A stretch of 21,645 nt of DNA from an uncultured Enterocloster sp. (GCA_944382045.1 CALWMT010000009.1:1-21645); one strand, 5' to 3'. Numbered from the stretch's first letter, positions 1 through 7,651 are shown. Translations and numbers: made by a program. The notes: a model not told the origin generated them from the letters alone.

Positions 1-1158
1 AAGCTTAGAGTCATAATTCGCCGGAACCTTGTAATCCCCATAGATGTGGGTGTCCACCCGGACCCCGTTGCCGCCGGGAATATGCACGGAGGCGATTCGT
101 CCCGGGCACGGCATAAAGTTCTTTGCCGGATTCTCCGCGTTGATGCGGCACTCAATGGCATGGCCCTGAATCCTTACATCCTCCTGGGACACGCTTAAGG
201 GCTCCCCTGCGGCAATCCGGATCTGCTCCTTGATCAGGTCCATCCCCGTGACCATCTCGGTCACAGGATGCTCCACCTGGATCCGGGTATTCATCTCCAT
301 AAAATAGAAATTCTTGTGCTTGTCCAGAAGGAACTCAATGGTTCCCGCGTTCTCATATCCCACGGCCTTAGCCGCCTTCACAGCGGTCTCGCCCATCCTC
401 TTTCGGAGCTCCGGAGAAATCACATCGCAGGGAGCCTCCTCCAGCACCTTCTGGTGGCGCCTCTGGATGGAACAGTCCCTCTCTCCCAGGTGGATCACAT
501 TTCCGTGCTTGTCCGCCATGATCTGGAATTCCACATGACGGGGTCTCTCGATGTATTTCTCAATATACATGGTATCATCGGAAAATCCCTTGACCGACTC
601 CAGCTGGGCCGCCTGGAAAAGCTCCGTAAAATCCTCCTCGCTCCAGGAGACGCGCATTCCCTTTCCGCCGCCCCCTGAGGAAGCCTTGATCATGACCGGA
701 AATCCGATCTCCTTTGCCATGGCAAGTCCGTCCTGCGCGGTGTGCACCGGCTCCTTGCTGCCTGGCACTACGGGAACCCCTGCCTCCATCATGGTCTTTC
801 TGGCCTCGGACTTATTTCCCATCTTGTTGATAATATCCGCAGACGGCCCGATAAAGGTGATATTGCACTCTGCGCAGAGCTTGGCGAACCGAGCATTCTC
901 CGAAAGAAAGCCAAAGCCGGGATGGATGGCGTCCGCCTTTGTGGCCACCGTGGCCGCCAGAATCTGCTCCATATTCAGGTAGCTCTGGCTTGATGGCGCA
1001 GGGCCGATGCAGATGGCCTCGTCCGCCAGCATGGTGTGAAGGCAGTCCCTGTCCGCCTCTGAATACACCGCCACTGTCCGGATACCCATCTCCCTGCAGG
1101 CCCGTATAATCCGAACGGCAATCTCGCCCCGATTGGCGATTAATATCTTGTTAAACAT
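1..1158 (-). CDS. accC: Acetyl-CoA carboxylase biotin carboxylase subunit (3' end cut by window edge)
   Basis: Carboxylates the biotin of AccB using ATP and bicarbonate, the first half-reaction of malonyl-CoA synthesis in the cytoplasm. The translation starts MFNKILIANRGEIAVRIIRA, the standard biotin carboxylase N-terminus. ATP-grasp features follow: Lys116, Lys158, a glycine-rich loop at residues 162-168 (GGGGKGM), and the signature MNTRIQVEHPVTE near residues 288-300 holding metal and bicarbonate ligands. 386 codons are present of about 450 expected, so the last 60 or so residues lie outside the window. The start ATG (1156-1158) follows an AGGGGG ribosome binding site. It is the last visible gene of the fab operon, 17 bp after fabZ; accD and accA would be expected next in the usual clostridial order (inference). 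Family assignment is secure. Confidence 0.97.
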   Translation of the reverse strand, partial: MFNKILIANRGEIAVRIIRACREMGIRTVAVYSEADRDCLHTMLADEAICIGPAPSSQSYLNMEQILAATVATKADAIHPGFGFLSENARFAKLCAECNITFIGPSADIINKMGNKSEARKTMMEAGVPVVPGSKEPVHTAQDGLAMAKEIGFPVMIKASSGGGGKGMRVSWSEEDFTELFQAAQLESVKGFSDDTMYIEKYIERPRHVEFQIMADKHGNVIHLGERDCSIQRRHQKVLEEAPCDVISPELRKRMGETAVKAAKAVGYENAGTIEFLLDKHKNFYFMEMNTRIQVEHPVTEMVTGMDLIKEQIRIAAGEPLSVSQEDVRIQGHAIECRINAENPAKNFMPCPGRIASVHIPGGNGVRVDTHIYGDYKVPANYDSKL

Positions 1159-1175
1159 GGCTTACCCCCTCAAAC

Positions 1176-1601
1176 TCATCCGATCATAAACGTCAACTCC
1201 GCGCTGGCCGCTACCTTTCCGTCCACCGTAGCCACGGCTTTTCCGACGCCGACCGGGCCCTTCTGCTTGATAATCTCGCACTCCAGGCGCAGCTTGTCGC
1301 CGGGGCGGACCATGTGCTTAAACTTACAGTTGTTGATTCCTCCAAAATACCCGGTCTTCCCCTTGTAGGCGTCCAGGCTGAGCATAGCCACGGATCCCAC
1401 CTGGGCAAGGGCCTCGATGATCAGCACGCCGGGCATCACCGGATTCTCCGGAAAATGTCCCCTGAAATAGGGCTCGTTGAAGGTGACGCACTTATATCCC
1501 ACGGCGCGCACGCCGGGCTCCAGCTCCTCAATATAGTCCACCAGGAGAAATGGATGCCTGTGGGGCAGTATTTCCTGAATCTCTTTGTTACCCATTAACA
1601 C
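1176..1601 (-). CDS. fabZ: 3-hydroxyacyl-ACP dehydratase FabZ
   Basis: Dehydrates (3R)-hydroxyacyl-ACP to trans-2-enoyl-ACP in the elongation cycle. The 141-residue protein has the hot-dog-fold FabZ pattern: LPHRHPFLLVD at residues 12-22, and the catalytic pair His49 and Glu63 in GHFPENPVMPG and LIIEALAQ. Length is normal for the family. I chose the GTG start at 1599-1601 because an AGGAG site lies 10 nt upstream; the ATG two codons later (1593-1595) would have a 16-nt spacing. It sits 35 bp after accB and 17 bp before accC. No FabA or FabM is visible, so how unsaturated fatty acids are made cannot be told from this window. Confidence 0.95.
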   Translation of the reverse strand: MLMGNKEIQEILPHRHPFLLVDYIEELEPGVRAVGYKCVTFNEPYFRGHFPENPVMPGVLIIEALAQVGSVAMLSLDAYKGKTGYFGGINNCKFKHMVRPGDKLRLECEIIKQKGPVGVGKAVATVDGKVAASAELTFMIG

Positions 1602-1636
1602 GTCAATCGCTCTCCTCTCTGCAAGATGGGCCTGTC

Positions 1637-2152
1637 TCAGCGGATGCGGAACAATGGCTGGCCGTACTCTACCACGTCCTCATTCTTCACAAGGACAGCC
1701 TCAACCACGCCGTCATACTCGCTCTCGATCTCATTCATCAGCTTCATAGCCTCAATAATGCCCAGCACCTGGCCCTTTTTCACAGTATCTCCTACCTTCA
1801 CAAAGGGCTCCGCGTCCGGGGAGGCCGCCGCATAAAAGGTTCCCACCAAGGGAGAGGCCACCACATTGCCGGCCGCAGCGTCCCCATTCTCAGAAGCCGC
1901 TTCCCCGCCGCCTGCTGGGGCGGGCGCCTGGGCTGCTGCAGGAACCGGAGCTGCTCCCGCCATCCCGGCAGCCGCGCTCACCATCTGGGCCGTAACCGCC
2001 GGATCCACGGCCGGGGCCGCTACCGTCACAATTTTGGACTTTTCCTTTTCTCTCTTTAAGCAGATCCTCGTGTCCCCCTCTACCAGCTCAAAGCTGGTGA
2101 GAGTGGAGTCGGAAACCGCCTGAATCAGTGTCATGATCTCATCTATCTTCAT
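1637..2152 (-). CDS. accB: Acetyl-CoA carboxylase biotin carboxyl carrier protein
   Basis: Carries carboxybiotin between AccC and the carboxyltransferase. The protein has 171 residues: an N-terminal helical part (1-40), a long Ala/Pro/Gly-rich flexible linker (about 42-95), and a C-terminal biotinyl domain from about residue 98. Within that domain the motif EAMKLMNE places the biotinylated lysine at Lys137. The gene begins 11 nt after the fabF stop, and its AAGGAGG site overlaps that stop codon, so translation is probably coupled to fabF. The Ala-rich linker is typical of AccB, and its sequence is G+C-rich compared with the flanking gene ends. Confidence 0.97.
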   Translation of the reverse strand: MKIDEIMTLIQAVSDSTLTSFELVEGDTRICLKREKEKSKIVTVAAPAVDPAVTAQMVSAAAGMAGAAPVPAAAQAPAPAGGGEAASENGDAAAGNVVASPLVGTFYAAASPDAEPFVKVGDTVKKGQVLGIIEAMKLMNEIESEYDGVVEAVLVKNEDVVEYGQPLFRIR

Positions 2153-2163
2153 CCTGCTCCTCC

Positions 2164-3402
2164 TTATTCCGCAAACTTCTTGACAATCAGGCTGGCATTG
2201 TGCCCGCCGAAGCCGAGAGAATTGCTGATGGCGTAGTTCACATCCATGGAAACGCCCTCGCCCTTGGTGTAATCCAGATCACAGCCCTCGCCCTCTGTCT
2301 CAAGTCCTGCCGTGGCATGTACATAGCCATCCTCAATGGACTTCACGCAGGTGATAAATTCCACGCCGCCGGCTGCTCCCAGAAGATGCCCGATCATGGA
2401 CTTGGTAGAGTTGATCTTCACCTTATGCGCATGATCTCCCAGCGCCAGCTTGATGGCCTTTGTCTCAAAGAGATCGTTGTGGTGGGTGCTGGTTCCGTGG
2501 GCATTCACATAGTCAATGGACTCCGGGCCGATGCCCGCATCCTTCATGGCAAATTCCATGGCCTTTGCCGCGCCGCTTCCGTCCTCCGCCGGGGAGGTGA
2601 TGTGGTAGGCGTCGCAGGTAGCGCCGTAGCCCACTACCTCTGCCAGTATCCTTGCCCCTCTGGCCCTTGCGTGCTCCAAGGACTCCAGGACTACCACGCC
2701 GGCTCCCTCGCCCATGATAAAGCCGTTCCTATCCTTGTCAAAGGGGATGGAAGCCCGCAGGGGATCATCCGTGGTGTTGAGCGCGGTCAGCGCGGTGAAC
2801 CCGGCAATTCCGATGGGGGTGATGCTGGCCTCCGTTCCTCCCGCCAGCATCACATCCGCCTCACCGTACTGGATGGAGCGGAAGGCCTCGCCGATGGAGT
2901 GGGTTCCCGTGGCGCAGGCCGTCACCACATTGATGCACTTGCCCTTTAAGCCAAACTGGATGGCCACATTTCCCGCAGCCATATTGCAGATCATTAAGGG
3001 AACCAGCAGGGGATTTACGCGGCTGGGGCCCTTTTCATTTAATTTCTTCACGTCCCGCTCCATGGCCTGGAGGGAGCCGATGCCGGAGCCGATGCTCACG
3101 CCAACCCGGTACGGATCCTCATTTTCCATGACAAGGCCGGACTGCTCCAGGGCTTCCTTGGAAGCAGCAACCGCGTACTGGGAGAAGGCCTCCATGCGGC
3201 GGGCCGCCTTGGGATCCATATACTGCTTGGGATCAAAATCCTTTACCTGAGCCGCAAGCTTGCACTTAAAATCCGTTGTATCAAAATACGTGATGGGGCC
3301 GATGCCCACGGTCTTTTCCTTCACCGCCTGCCAAAAGCTGTCCACGCTGGTGCCAATGGGAGTAATCGCGCCCATACCTGTTACTACTACTCTTGTTTTC
3401 AT
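2164..3402 (-). CDS. fabF: Beta-ketoacyl-ACP synthase II
   Basis: Condenses acyl-ACP with malonyl-ACP during chain elongation. The 412-residue thiolase-fold protein carries the full KAS II catalytic set: Cys163 in VTACATGTH, His302 in NAHGTSTHHND and His339 in NSTKSMIGHLLGAAG, which also holds the conserved Lys334. The GFGGHN motif near residue 397 is the FabF gating loop with its Phe. Length and residue positions match Escherichia coli FabF almost exactly. The start ATG follows AAGGAG at a spacing of 9 nt. Separated from fabG by 26 bp within the operon. It is the only elongating KAS enzyme in the window; there is no FabB. Confidence 0.97.
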   Translation of the reverse strand: MKTRVVVTGMGAITPIGTSVDSFWQAVKEKTVGIGPITYFDTTDFKCKLAAQVKDFDPKQYMDPKAARRMEAFSQYAVAASKEALEQSGLVMENEDPYRVGVSIGSGIGSLQAMERDVKKLNEKGPSRVNPLLVPLMICNMAAGNVAIQFGLKGKCINVVTACATGTHSIGEAFRSIQYGEADVMLAGGTEASITPIGIAGFTALTALNTTDDPLRASIPFDKDRNGFIMGEGAGVVVLESLEHARARGARILAEVVGYGATCDAYHITSPAEDGSGAAKAMEFAMKDAGIGPESIDYVNAHGTSTHHNDLFETKAIKLALGDHAHKVKINSTKSMIGHLLGAAGGVEFITCVKSIEDGYVHATAGLETEGEGCDLDYTKGEGVSMDVNYAISNSLGFGGHNASLIVKKFAE

Positions 3403-3428
3403 ATATACACGCTCCTTGAAATTGTCCG

Positions 3429-4169
3429 TTACATGGCCATTCCGCCGTCAACGCTGAGCACCTGTCCCGTAATATAGCGGGCTTCGTCCGAGGCCAGAAA
3501 TGCAGCCGCATTCGCCACATCCTCCGGCTCTCCAAAGGTCCTCATGGGAATCGTCGCACTGATGGCTTCCTTCACATTATCCTTGAGCACATCCGTCATA
3601 TCTGTCCGGATAAATCCTGGGGCTATGGCATTCACCGTGATGCCCCGGCTGGCCATCTCCCTGGCCATGCACTTGGTAAGTCCGATCACCCCGGCCTTAG
3701 CTGCACAGTAATTTGCCTGCCCCGCATTTCCAAGAACTCCGGAAACTGAGGAAATATTGATAATCCTTCCGGATCTCTGCTTGATCATCTGCCGGGAGAT
3801 ATGCTTGATGCAGTTGAATACGCCCTTTAAATTGGTCTGTATTACTGCGTCAAAATCCTCCTCGGACATCTTCATGATCAGATTATCCCTGGTAATTCCC
3901 GCGTTGTTCACCAAAATATCCAGCCTTCCGTAGCGGGAGACAATATCCTCCATCATCGCCTTGCAGGCCGCAAAGTCGGAAACATTGCACTGAATTGCCT
4001 CTGCCTTGCCTCCGGCCTTCTCGATCTCCTCCACTACCTCCTCTGCCTTTGCGGCAGAGCCATTATAATTCACGATTACGGCAGCCCCTTTAGCCGCCAG
4101 GGTGAGGGCAATCTGGCGGCCAATCCCCCGGCTTGCGCCTGTAACCAGTGCAATCTTTCCTTCCAGCAT
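3429..4169 (-). CDS. fabG: 3-oxoacyl-ACP reductase FabG
   Basis: NADPH-dependent reduction of 3-oxoacyl-ACP to (3R)-hydroxyacyl-ACP. The 246-residue short-chain dehydrogenase has the nucleotide motif TGASRGIG at residues 10-17, NNAG at 88-91, and the catalytic tetrad Asn113, Ser141, Tyr154 and Lys158 (YCAAK). The C-terminal GQVLSVDGGMAM is typical of FabG. It starts 24 bp after fabD with an AAGGAG site and ends 26 bp before fabF. Its place between fabD and fabF makes FabG more likely than another short-chain dehydrogenase. Confidence 0.97.
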   Translation of the reverse strand: MLEGKIALVTGASRGIGRQIALTLAAKGAAVIVNYNGSAAKAEEVVEEIEKAGGKAEAIQCNVSDFAACKAMMEDIVSRYGRLDILVNNAGITRDNLIMKMSEEDFDAVIQTNLKGVFNCIKHISRQMIKQRSGRIINISSVSGVLGNAGQANYCAAKAGVIGLTKCMAREMASRGITVNAIAPGFIRTDMTDVLKDNVKEAISATIPMRTFGEPEDVANAAAFLASDEARYITGQVLSVDGGMAM

Positions 4170-4193
4170 AATACGTCTCCTTCCTACCCCTTA

Positions 4194-5114
4194 CTAAACA
4201 AGGGCCTCCACTGCTTTATCGATATCTTCCCACTTCTCTACATTCAAGGTCTTTACGCCCTTATTGATCTTGCGCATAAATCCTGCCAGGGTCTTTCCCG
4301 GACCAATCTCGATAAATGTGTCCACCCCGTCAGCAATCATAGCCTCCACGCTCTGCTGCCACCGCACGGAGGAGGACACCTGTTTTACAAGGAGCTCCTT
4401 CACCGGATCAGCCGAGGTCACATACTGAGCCGTCACATTCGCCACATAGGGAATGACCGGCTCATGGATCTCCACATGCTCCAGAACCTTCCCCAGCTTT
4501 TCCCCTGCGCCCGTAAGCATGCCGGAGTGGAAGGGACCGCTCACATTCAGCATGATGGCTCTCTTGGCCCCTGCGGCCTTTAGCCTCTCACAGGCCTCCT
4601 CCACAGCCTCCTTCCTTCCGGAAATAACAATCTGTCCCGGGCAGTTGTAATTGGCAATCCACACGCCCTCCATGGGGTCTGTCACCGCCTCGATGGCTGC
4701 GGCGTCAAGGGCCAGAATCGCCGCCATGGCGCCCTGTCCCACAGGAACCGCCTCCTGCATGAGAATTCCTCTCTGGCGCACCGTGGCGATAGCGTCCTCC
4801 TCAGACATCACGCCCGCAGCCGCCAGGGCACAGTACTCCCCAAGGCTTAAGCCCGCAGCCACATCCGGCTTTACGCCCCGCTCCATGAGGACCTTCATCA
4901 TAGCAATGCTGGTGGTGACCATAGCCGCCTGGGTGTACTCCGTGATATCCAGCCGGTCATTCTTCTCAAAGCAGAGCTCCGGCATGGAAAATCCCATGAG
5001 CTCCGTAGCCTTGTCAAATACCTGCCGGGCCGTCTGGCTGTTCTCATAAAAGTCCTGGCCCATGCCGCAGACCTGGGCACCCTGGCCCGGGAAAATAAAT
5101 GCAATCCTGCTCAT
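4194..5114 (-). CDS. fabD: Malonyl-CoA:ACP transacylase
   Basis: Transfers malonyl from CoA to the phosphopantetheine arm of AcpP. The 306-residue protein shows the FabD active site: FPGQGAQ at residues 8-14 with oxyanion residue Gln11, the nucleophile Ser90 in GLSLGEY, Arg115 in RQRG for the malonyl carboxylate, and His196 in GPFHSGM. Length is standard. The AGGAG site lies directly after the fabK stop codon TAG, with only 9 bp between the genes, so the two are probably translationally coupled. Confidence 0.97.
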   Translation of the reverse strand: MSRIAFIFPGQGAQVCGMGQDFYENSQTARQVFDKATELMGFSMPELCFEKNDRLDITEYTQAAMVTTSIAMMKVLMERGVKPDVAAGLSLGEYCALAAAGVMSEEDAIATVRQRGILMQEAVPVGQGAMAAILALDAAAIEAVTDPMEGVWIANYNCPGQIVISGRKEAVEEACERLKAAGAKRAIMLNVSGPFHSGMLTGAGEKLGKVLEHVEIHEPVIPYVANVTAQYVTSADPVKELLVKQVSSSVRWQQSVEAMIADGVDTFIEIGPGKTLAGFMRKINKGVKTLNVEKWEDIDKAVEALV

Positions 5115-5123
5115 ATTCTTCTC

Positions 5124-6050
5124 CTACTTTCTGTTAAGAAGCTTTTCCGCCTGTTCCATGATCTCGTCAATCATCTCCTTACAGGTCTGCTCCTTATCAA
5201 TCATGCCCGCAATCTGGCCGGCCATAACCGTTCCGTGCATCACGTCGCCCTCCTGGACCGCCTTGCGCAGGGTTCCCAGGGTCAGATACTCCAGCTCCTC
5301 AAAGGACTTGCCTTCGTTCTCCAGCTTGATGTACTCCCTGGTCATCTGGTTGCGCAGGCAGCGCACCGGATGGCCGTGGCTGCGGCCCGTCACCGTAGAA
5401 TCAATATCCTTGGCCTTGATGATGCGCTGCTTGTAATTCTCATGTACAATGGACTCCTTGGCCACCACGAAGCGGGTTCCCATCTGAACCGCCTCCGCAC
5501 CCAGCATAAAGGCAGCTGCCAGCCCTCTGCCGTCGCCGATGCCGCCTGCCGCGATCACAGGGATGGACACTGCATCCACTACCTGGGGCACCAGGGTCAT
5601 AGTGGTCTGGTCACCGATATGGCCGCCGGACTCCATTCCCTCAGCCACAACCGCATCCGCCCCGTATTTCTCCATGCGGCGGGCAAGAGCCACGGAAGCC
5701 ACCACAGGGATCACCTTGATTCCCGCAGCCTTCCACATATCCATGTACTTCTCTGGATTTCCGGCTCCAGTGGTAACAACCTTGATGCCTTCCTCCACCA
5801 CTACCTTCGCCACATCATCCGCGTGAGGGCTAAGGAGCATTACATTTACGCCGAAGGGCTTCTTTGTCAGCTCCCTGGCCTTGCGGATCTCATCCCGCAC
5901 TACCTCGCCGGGCGCGTTGGCTCCGCCGATTAATCCCAAGCCGCCCGCCTCTGACACAGCTGCCGCCAGATGGTGCTCCGCCACCCAGGCCATGCCGCCC
6001 TGAATGATCGGATGCTCTATTCCCAACATCTCTGTAATTCTTGTTTTCAT
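5124..6050 (-). CDS. fabK: FMN-dependent enoyl-ACP reductase II
   Basis: Last step of the elongation cycle: NAD(P)H and flavin-dependent reduction of trans-2-enoyl-ACP. The protein belongs to the nitronate monooxygenase-like TIM-barrel family. It shows PIIQGGMAWV near residue 14, GVNVMLLSP near 67, AEGMESGGHIG with His144, and the phosphate-binding GGIGDGRG followed by GAEAVQMGTRF. I chose the ATG at 6048-6050 (308 residues) because TGGAGG lies 10 nt upstream and this numbering puts the histidine at 144, the position known in Streptococcus pneumoniae FabK. An in-frame extension of 12 codons has no such site. No FabI is seen in the cluster, so FabK is probably the main enoyl reductase, which would predict low triclosan sensitivity (family knowledge). 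Confidence 0.95.
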   Translation of the reverse strand: MKTRITEMLGIEHPIIQGGMAWVAEHHLAAAVSEAGGLGLIGGANAPGEVVRDEIRKARELTKKPFGVNVMLLSPHADDVAKVVVEEGIKVVTTGAGNPEKYMDMWKAAGIKVIPVVASVALARRMEKYGADAVVAEGMESGGHIGDQTTMTLVPQVVDAVSIPVIAAGGIGDGRGLAAAFMLGAEAVQMGTRFVVAKESIVHENYKQRIIKAKDIDSTVTGRSHGHPVRCLRNQMTREYIKLENEGKSFEELEYLTLGTLRKAVQEGDVMHGTVMAGQIAGMIDKEQTCKEMIDEIMEQAEKLLNRK

Positions 6051-6106
6051 TGCTGATTTACCTCCAGTTTTAATACCGCCGGGCATTCCCCTTTATAGAG
6101 TAAACA

Positions 6107-6130
6107 GCGTGCTTCAAAGAATCCGCACGC
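6107..6130 (-). other. Short hairpin in the acpP-fabK spacer
   Basis: The 115-bp spacer between acpP and fabK is the longest internal gap of the fab operon. It contains the inverted repeat GCGTGC/GCACGC with a 12-nt loop. No T-run follows, so it is not an ordinary terminator. It might be an RNA processing or stability element that separates the highly needed acpP message from the rest, but this is only inference, and a 6-bp stem can occur by chance. Confidence 0.3.
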
Positions 6131-6165
6131 CGTCCTCCTCTTGTTCCATGTTCAGTTCTTCCGGC

Positions 6166-6399
6166 TTATGCCTCAACGCCCTTGCTCTTTAAGTAGTTCA
6201 TAACGTCGCCTACGGTTGCAAGCTGCTCCAGATCCTCTGCCGGAATCTCAACGGAATACTCATCCTCCAGAGCCATCACCAGCTCAAACAGGTCGAGGGA
6301 ATCCGCACCCAGATCCTCCTTAAAGGAAGAGGACTCCGTAATGGAATCTGCGTCTACGCTCAGCTGCTCTGCAATAATTTCCTGCATCTTCTCTAACAT
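6166..6399 (-). CDS. acpP: Acyl carrier protein
   Basis: Carries the growing acyl chain on a phosphopantetheine arm. The acidic 77-residue protein has the four-helix ACP pattern and the attachment motif GADSLDLFELVM, giving phosphopantetheinyl-Ser34. The DSLDLFE form replaces the DSLDTVE of Escherichia coli. The 85-bp spacer upstream (6400-6484) ends in a very A+T-rich stretch with AAAAAAGGAG before the ATG, consistent with efficient translation. It lies between fabH and fabK, so it is the ACP of this synthase. Confidence 0.97.
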   Translation of the reverse strand: MLEKMQEIIAEQLSVDADSITESSSFKEDLGADSLDLFELVMALEDEYSVEIPAEDLEQLATVGDVMNYLKSKGVEA

Positions 6400-6484
6400 G
6401 GTTATAATCTCCTTTTTTATATATTATTATTTTATTTGTTGTAACAGTTCAGAAAGGATAACAGCCCAATTTCCGAACCGCTGT

Positions 6485-7447
6485 CTACCACTCTAAAAGC
6501 GTTGCTCCCCAGGTCAGTCCCCCTCCGAATCCGGAGAGAACAATCTTGTCTCCTGATTTAAATTTTCCCTCCCGGTTCATCTCATCCAAGAGAATTGGCA
6601 CGGAGGCAGCGGAAGTGTTTCCATAATGCTCCATATTGACCGGGAACTTGGCCGGATCGATCTTCATCCTTTTTGCGATAGACTCAATAATCCGGTAATT
6701 GGCCTGATGTATTACAAAATAGGTAATATCCTCCTTCGGCGTGCCGGTGCTCGCAAGAACCTCCGTGATGCACTCCGGCACCTTCTTCACCGCGAACTTG
6801 AAAACCTCCTGGCCGTCCATGGACATATAGCCCAGCTCCGGCTTTTTCCCGAGAAGAAAGTTTCCGTTTGATCGGGAGCCGCAGGTGAGGACCTCTCCCT
6901 TTGCCCCGTCGGAATGCATGTTCATCCCCAGGATTCCTCTCTCGTCCGCCCGGACAACCGCAGCTCCCGCCCCGTCTCCAAAGAGAACGCAGGTGCTCCG
7001 GTCTCCCCAATCAACAAGCTTGCTTAAAACATCTGCTCCAATCACCAGAGCTGTCCGGTACATCCCGGTGCTGATAAATGCATGCGCTGTATTGAGAGCA
7101 AATACAAATCCCGTGCAGGCAGCGCTGATATCAAAGCAAGCGGCATGCACCGCCCCGATACGTGCCTGGACCTCACAGGCCCCATTGGGGAAGCAATGGT
7201 CCGGGGAGGATGTCCCCAGAAGAATAAGGTCTATCTCCTCTGCCCTGACCCCTGCCTGATCGAGAGCCGCCTGCGCAGCCCTCGCCGCCATATCCGAGGT
7301 GCTGTCCGCAGTGGCGATTCTCCGCTCGCCAATCCCCGTCCGGCTGCGGATCCACTCGTCGCTGGTCTCCACAATCCTCGCAAGGTCGTCGTTGGTAACA
7401 ATCTGATCCGGCACATAAGAGCCGGTTCCAATGATTCTTGTCGTCAT
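6485..7447 (-). CDS. fabH: Beta-ketoacyl-ACP synthase III
   Basis: Starts fatty-acid chains by condensing an acyl-CoA with malonyl-ACP. With the ATG at 7445-7447 the protein has 320 residues and a catalytic triad Cys111 (SAACTGF), His247 (VIHQAN) and Asn277 (HYGNTSAAS), at nearly the same positions as in Escherichia coli FabH. An in-frame extension of 14 codons is less likely, because AAGGAA lies 6-12 nt before the chosen ATG and MTTRIIGTGSYVP is the usual family start. It is the first gene of the fab operon, downstream of a strong promoter and operator. FabH preference for straight or branched primers cannot be read from the motifs alone. Confidence 0.97.
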   Translation of the reverse strand: MTTRIIGTGSYVPDQIVTNDDLARIVETSDEWIRSRTGIGERRIATADSTSDMAARAAQAALDQAGVRAEEIDLILLGTSSPDHCFPNGACEVQARIGAVHAACFDISAACTGFVFALNTAHAFISTGMYRTALVIGADVLSKLVDWGDRSTCVLFGDGAGAAVVRADERGILGMNMHSDGAKGEVLTCGSRSNGNFLLGKKPELGYMSMDGQEVFKFAVKKVPECITEVLASTGTPKEDITYFVIHQANYRIIESIAKRMKIDPAKFPVNMEHYGNTSAASVPILLDEMNREGKFKSGDKIVLSGFGGGLTWGATLLEW

Positions 7448-7471
7448 CTTCTTTTCCTTACATGAACATTC

Positions 7472-7488
7472 TGCCGCTGCCAGCGGCA
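7472..7488. repeat. G+C-rich perfect palindrome in the fabH 5' untranslated region
   Basis: GCCGCTG-C-CAGCGGC, extended by one T-A pair, forms an 8-bp inverted repeat about 25-40 nt upstream of the fabH start codon and inside the predicted leader. As RNA it would fold as a short stem with a 5-nt loop (GCCGC-UGGCA-GCGGC). No T-run follows on the minus strand, so it is not a typical terminator. It could be an mRNA-stabilising stem or a second protein-binding site (inference). Confidence 0.5.
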
Positions 7489-7506
7489 ATGCGTTTTATT
7501 CAAAAA

Positions 7507-7525
7507 TACTTTGAAGTTCAAAGTA
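7507..7525. promoter_or_regulatory. FabT-type (MarR-family) operator overlapping the fabH start site
   Basis: The sequence ACTTTGA-AGT-TCAAAGT (7508-7524), extended by a T-A pair, is a perfect inverted repeat with 8-bp arms and a 3-nt centre. It matches the general form TTTGAnnnTCAAA of operators bound by FabT, the acyl-ACP-responsive repressor of fatty-acid genes in Gram-positive bacteria (family knowledge). It begins directly after the -10 box of the fabH promoter and covers the predicted transcription start, the expected place for repression. The regulator gene itself is not in this window. Confidence 0.75.
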
Positions 7526-7554
7526 ATACTACAGGAAAGCCTTCCGTTTGTCAA
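7526..7554 (-). promoter_or_regulatory. Promoter of the fabH-accC operon
   Basis: On the minus strand TTGACA (7549-7554, consensus -35) is followed by a 17-nt spacer and TAGTAT (7526-7531, -10). The predicted start near 7518-7520 leaves a leader of about 72 nt before fabH. This is one of the best sigma-A-type promoters in the window. Confidence 0.8.
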
Positions 7555-7612
7555 GGGCTTCTTTTTTTTACTAAAGCCAGCTTTAACTTACCGTATTCGG
7601 CTTTCCCAAATA

Positions 7613-7641
7613 TTGACTTTACTGGTGAATTTTGGTAGCGT
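7613..7641 (+). promoter_or_regulatory. Probable promoter of the abrB-like gene
   Basis: TTGACT (7613-7618), a 17-nt spacer and TAGCGT (7636-7641), followed by a leader of about 39 nt and a GGGGG ribosome binding site before the ATG at 7687. The -35 is good and the -10 is weak, so activity could depend on another factor. Confidence 0.45.
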
Positions 7642-7651
7642 TAAGTTAACG
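7639..7651. promoter_or_regulatory. Palindrome over the abrB-like -10 region
   Basis: CGTTAA-G-TTAACG is a perfect inverted repeat with 6-bp arms that overlaps the proposed -10 box and start site. Its place suggests a repressor site, possibly autoregulation by the AbrB-like protein, since AbrB proteins bind A+T-rich promoter DNA (family knowledge). No direct evidence links the site to a protein. Confidence 0.4.

Noticed and set aside
1550..2059. 169-codon open frame on the plus strand across fabZ and accB
   Set aside because: It lies opposite two well-supported genes; its His/Arg/Gly-rich composition is what the reverse of the Ala/Pro linker of accB would give.
2200..2949. 249-codon open frame antisense to fabF
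   Set aside because: It is a shadow of the G+C-rich third positions of fabF, has no ribosome binding site or recognisable domain, and fabF is beyond doubt.
6114..6149. Tiny 11-residue open frame (MEQEEDGVRIL) in the acpP-fabK spacer
   Set aside because: No good ribosome binding site upstream and too short to judge; more likely chance in a spacer.
6400..6484. Internal promoter for acpP (TTACAA-17-TATAAA on the minus strand)
   Set aside because: The start would fall on the acpP ribosome binding site, leaving no usable leader; the A+T-rich stretch is better explained as a translation-enhancing leader.
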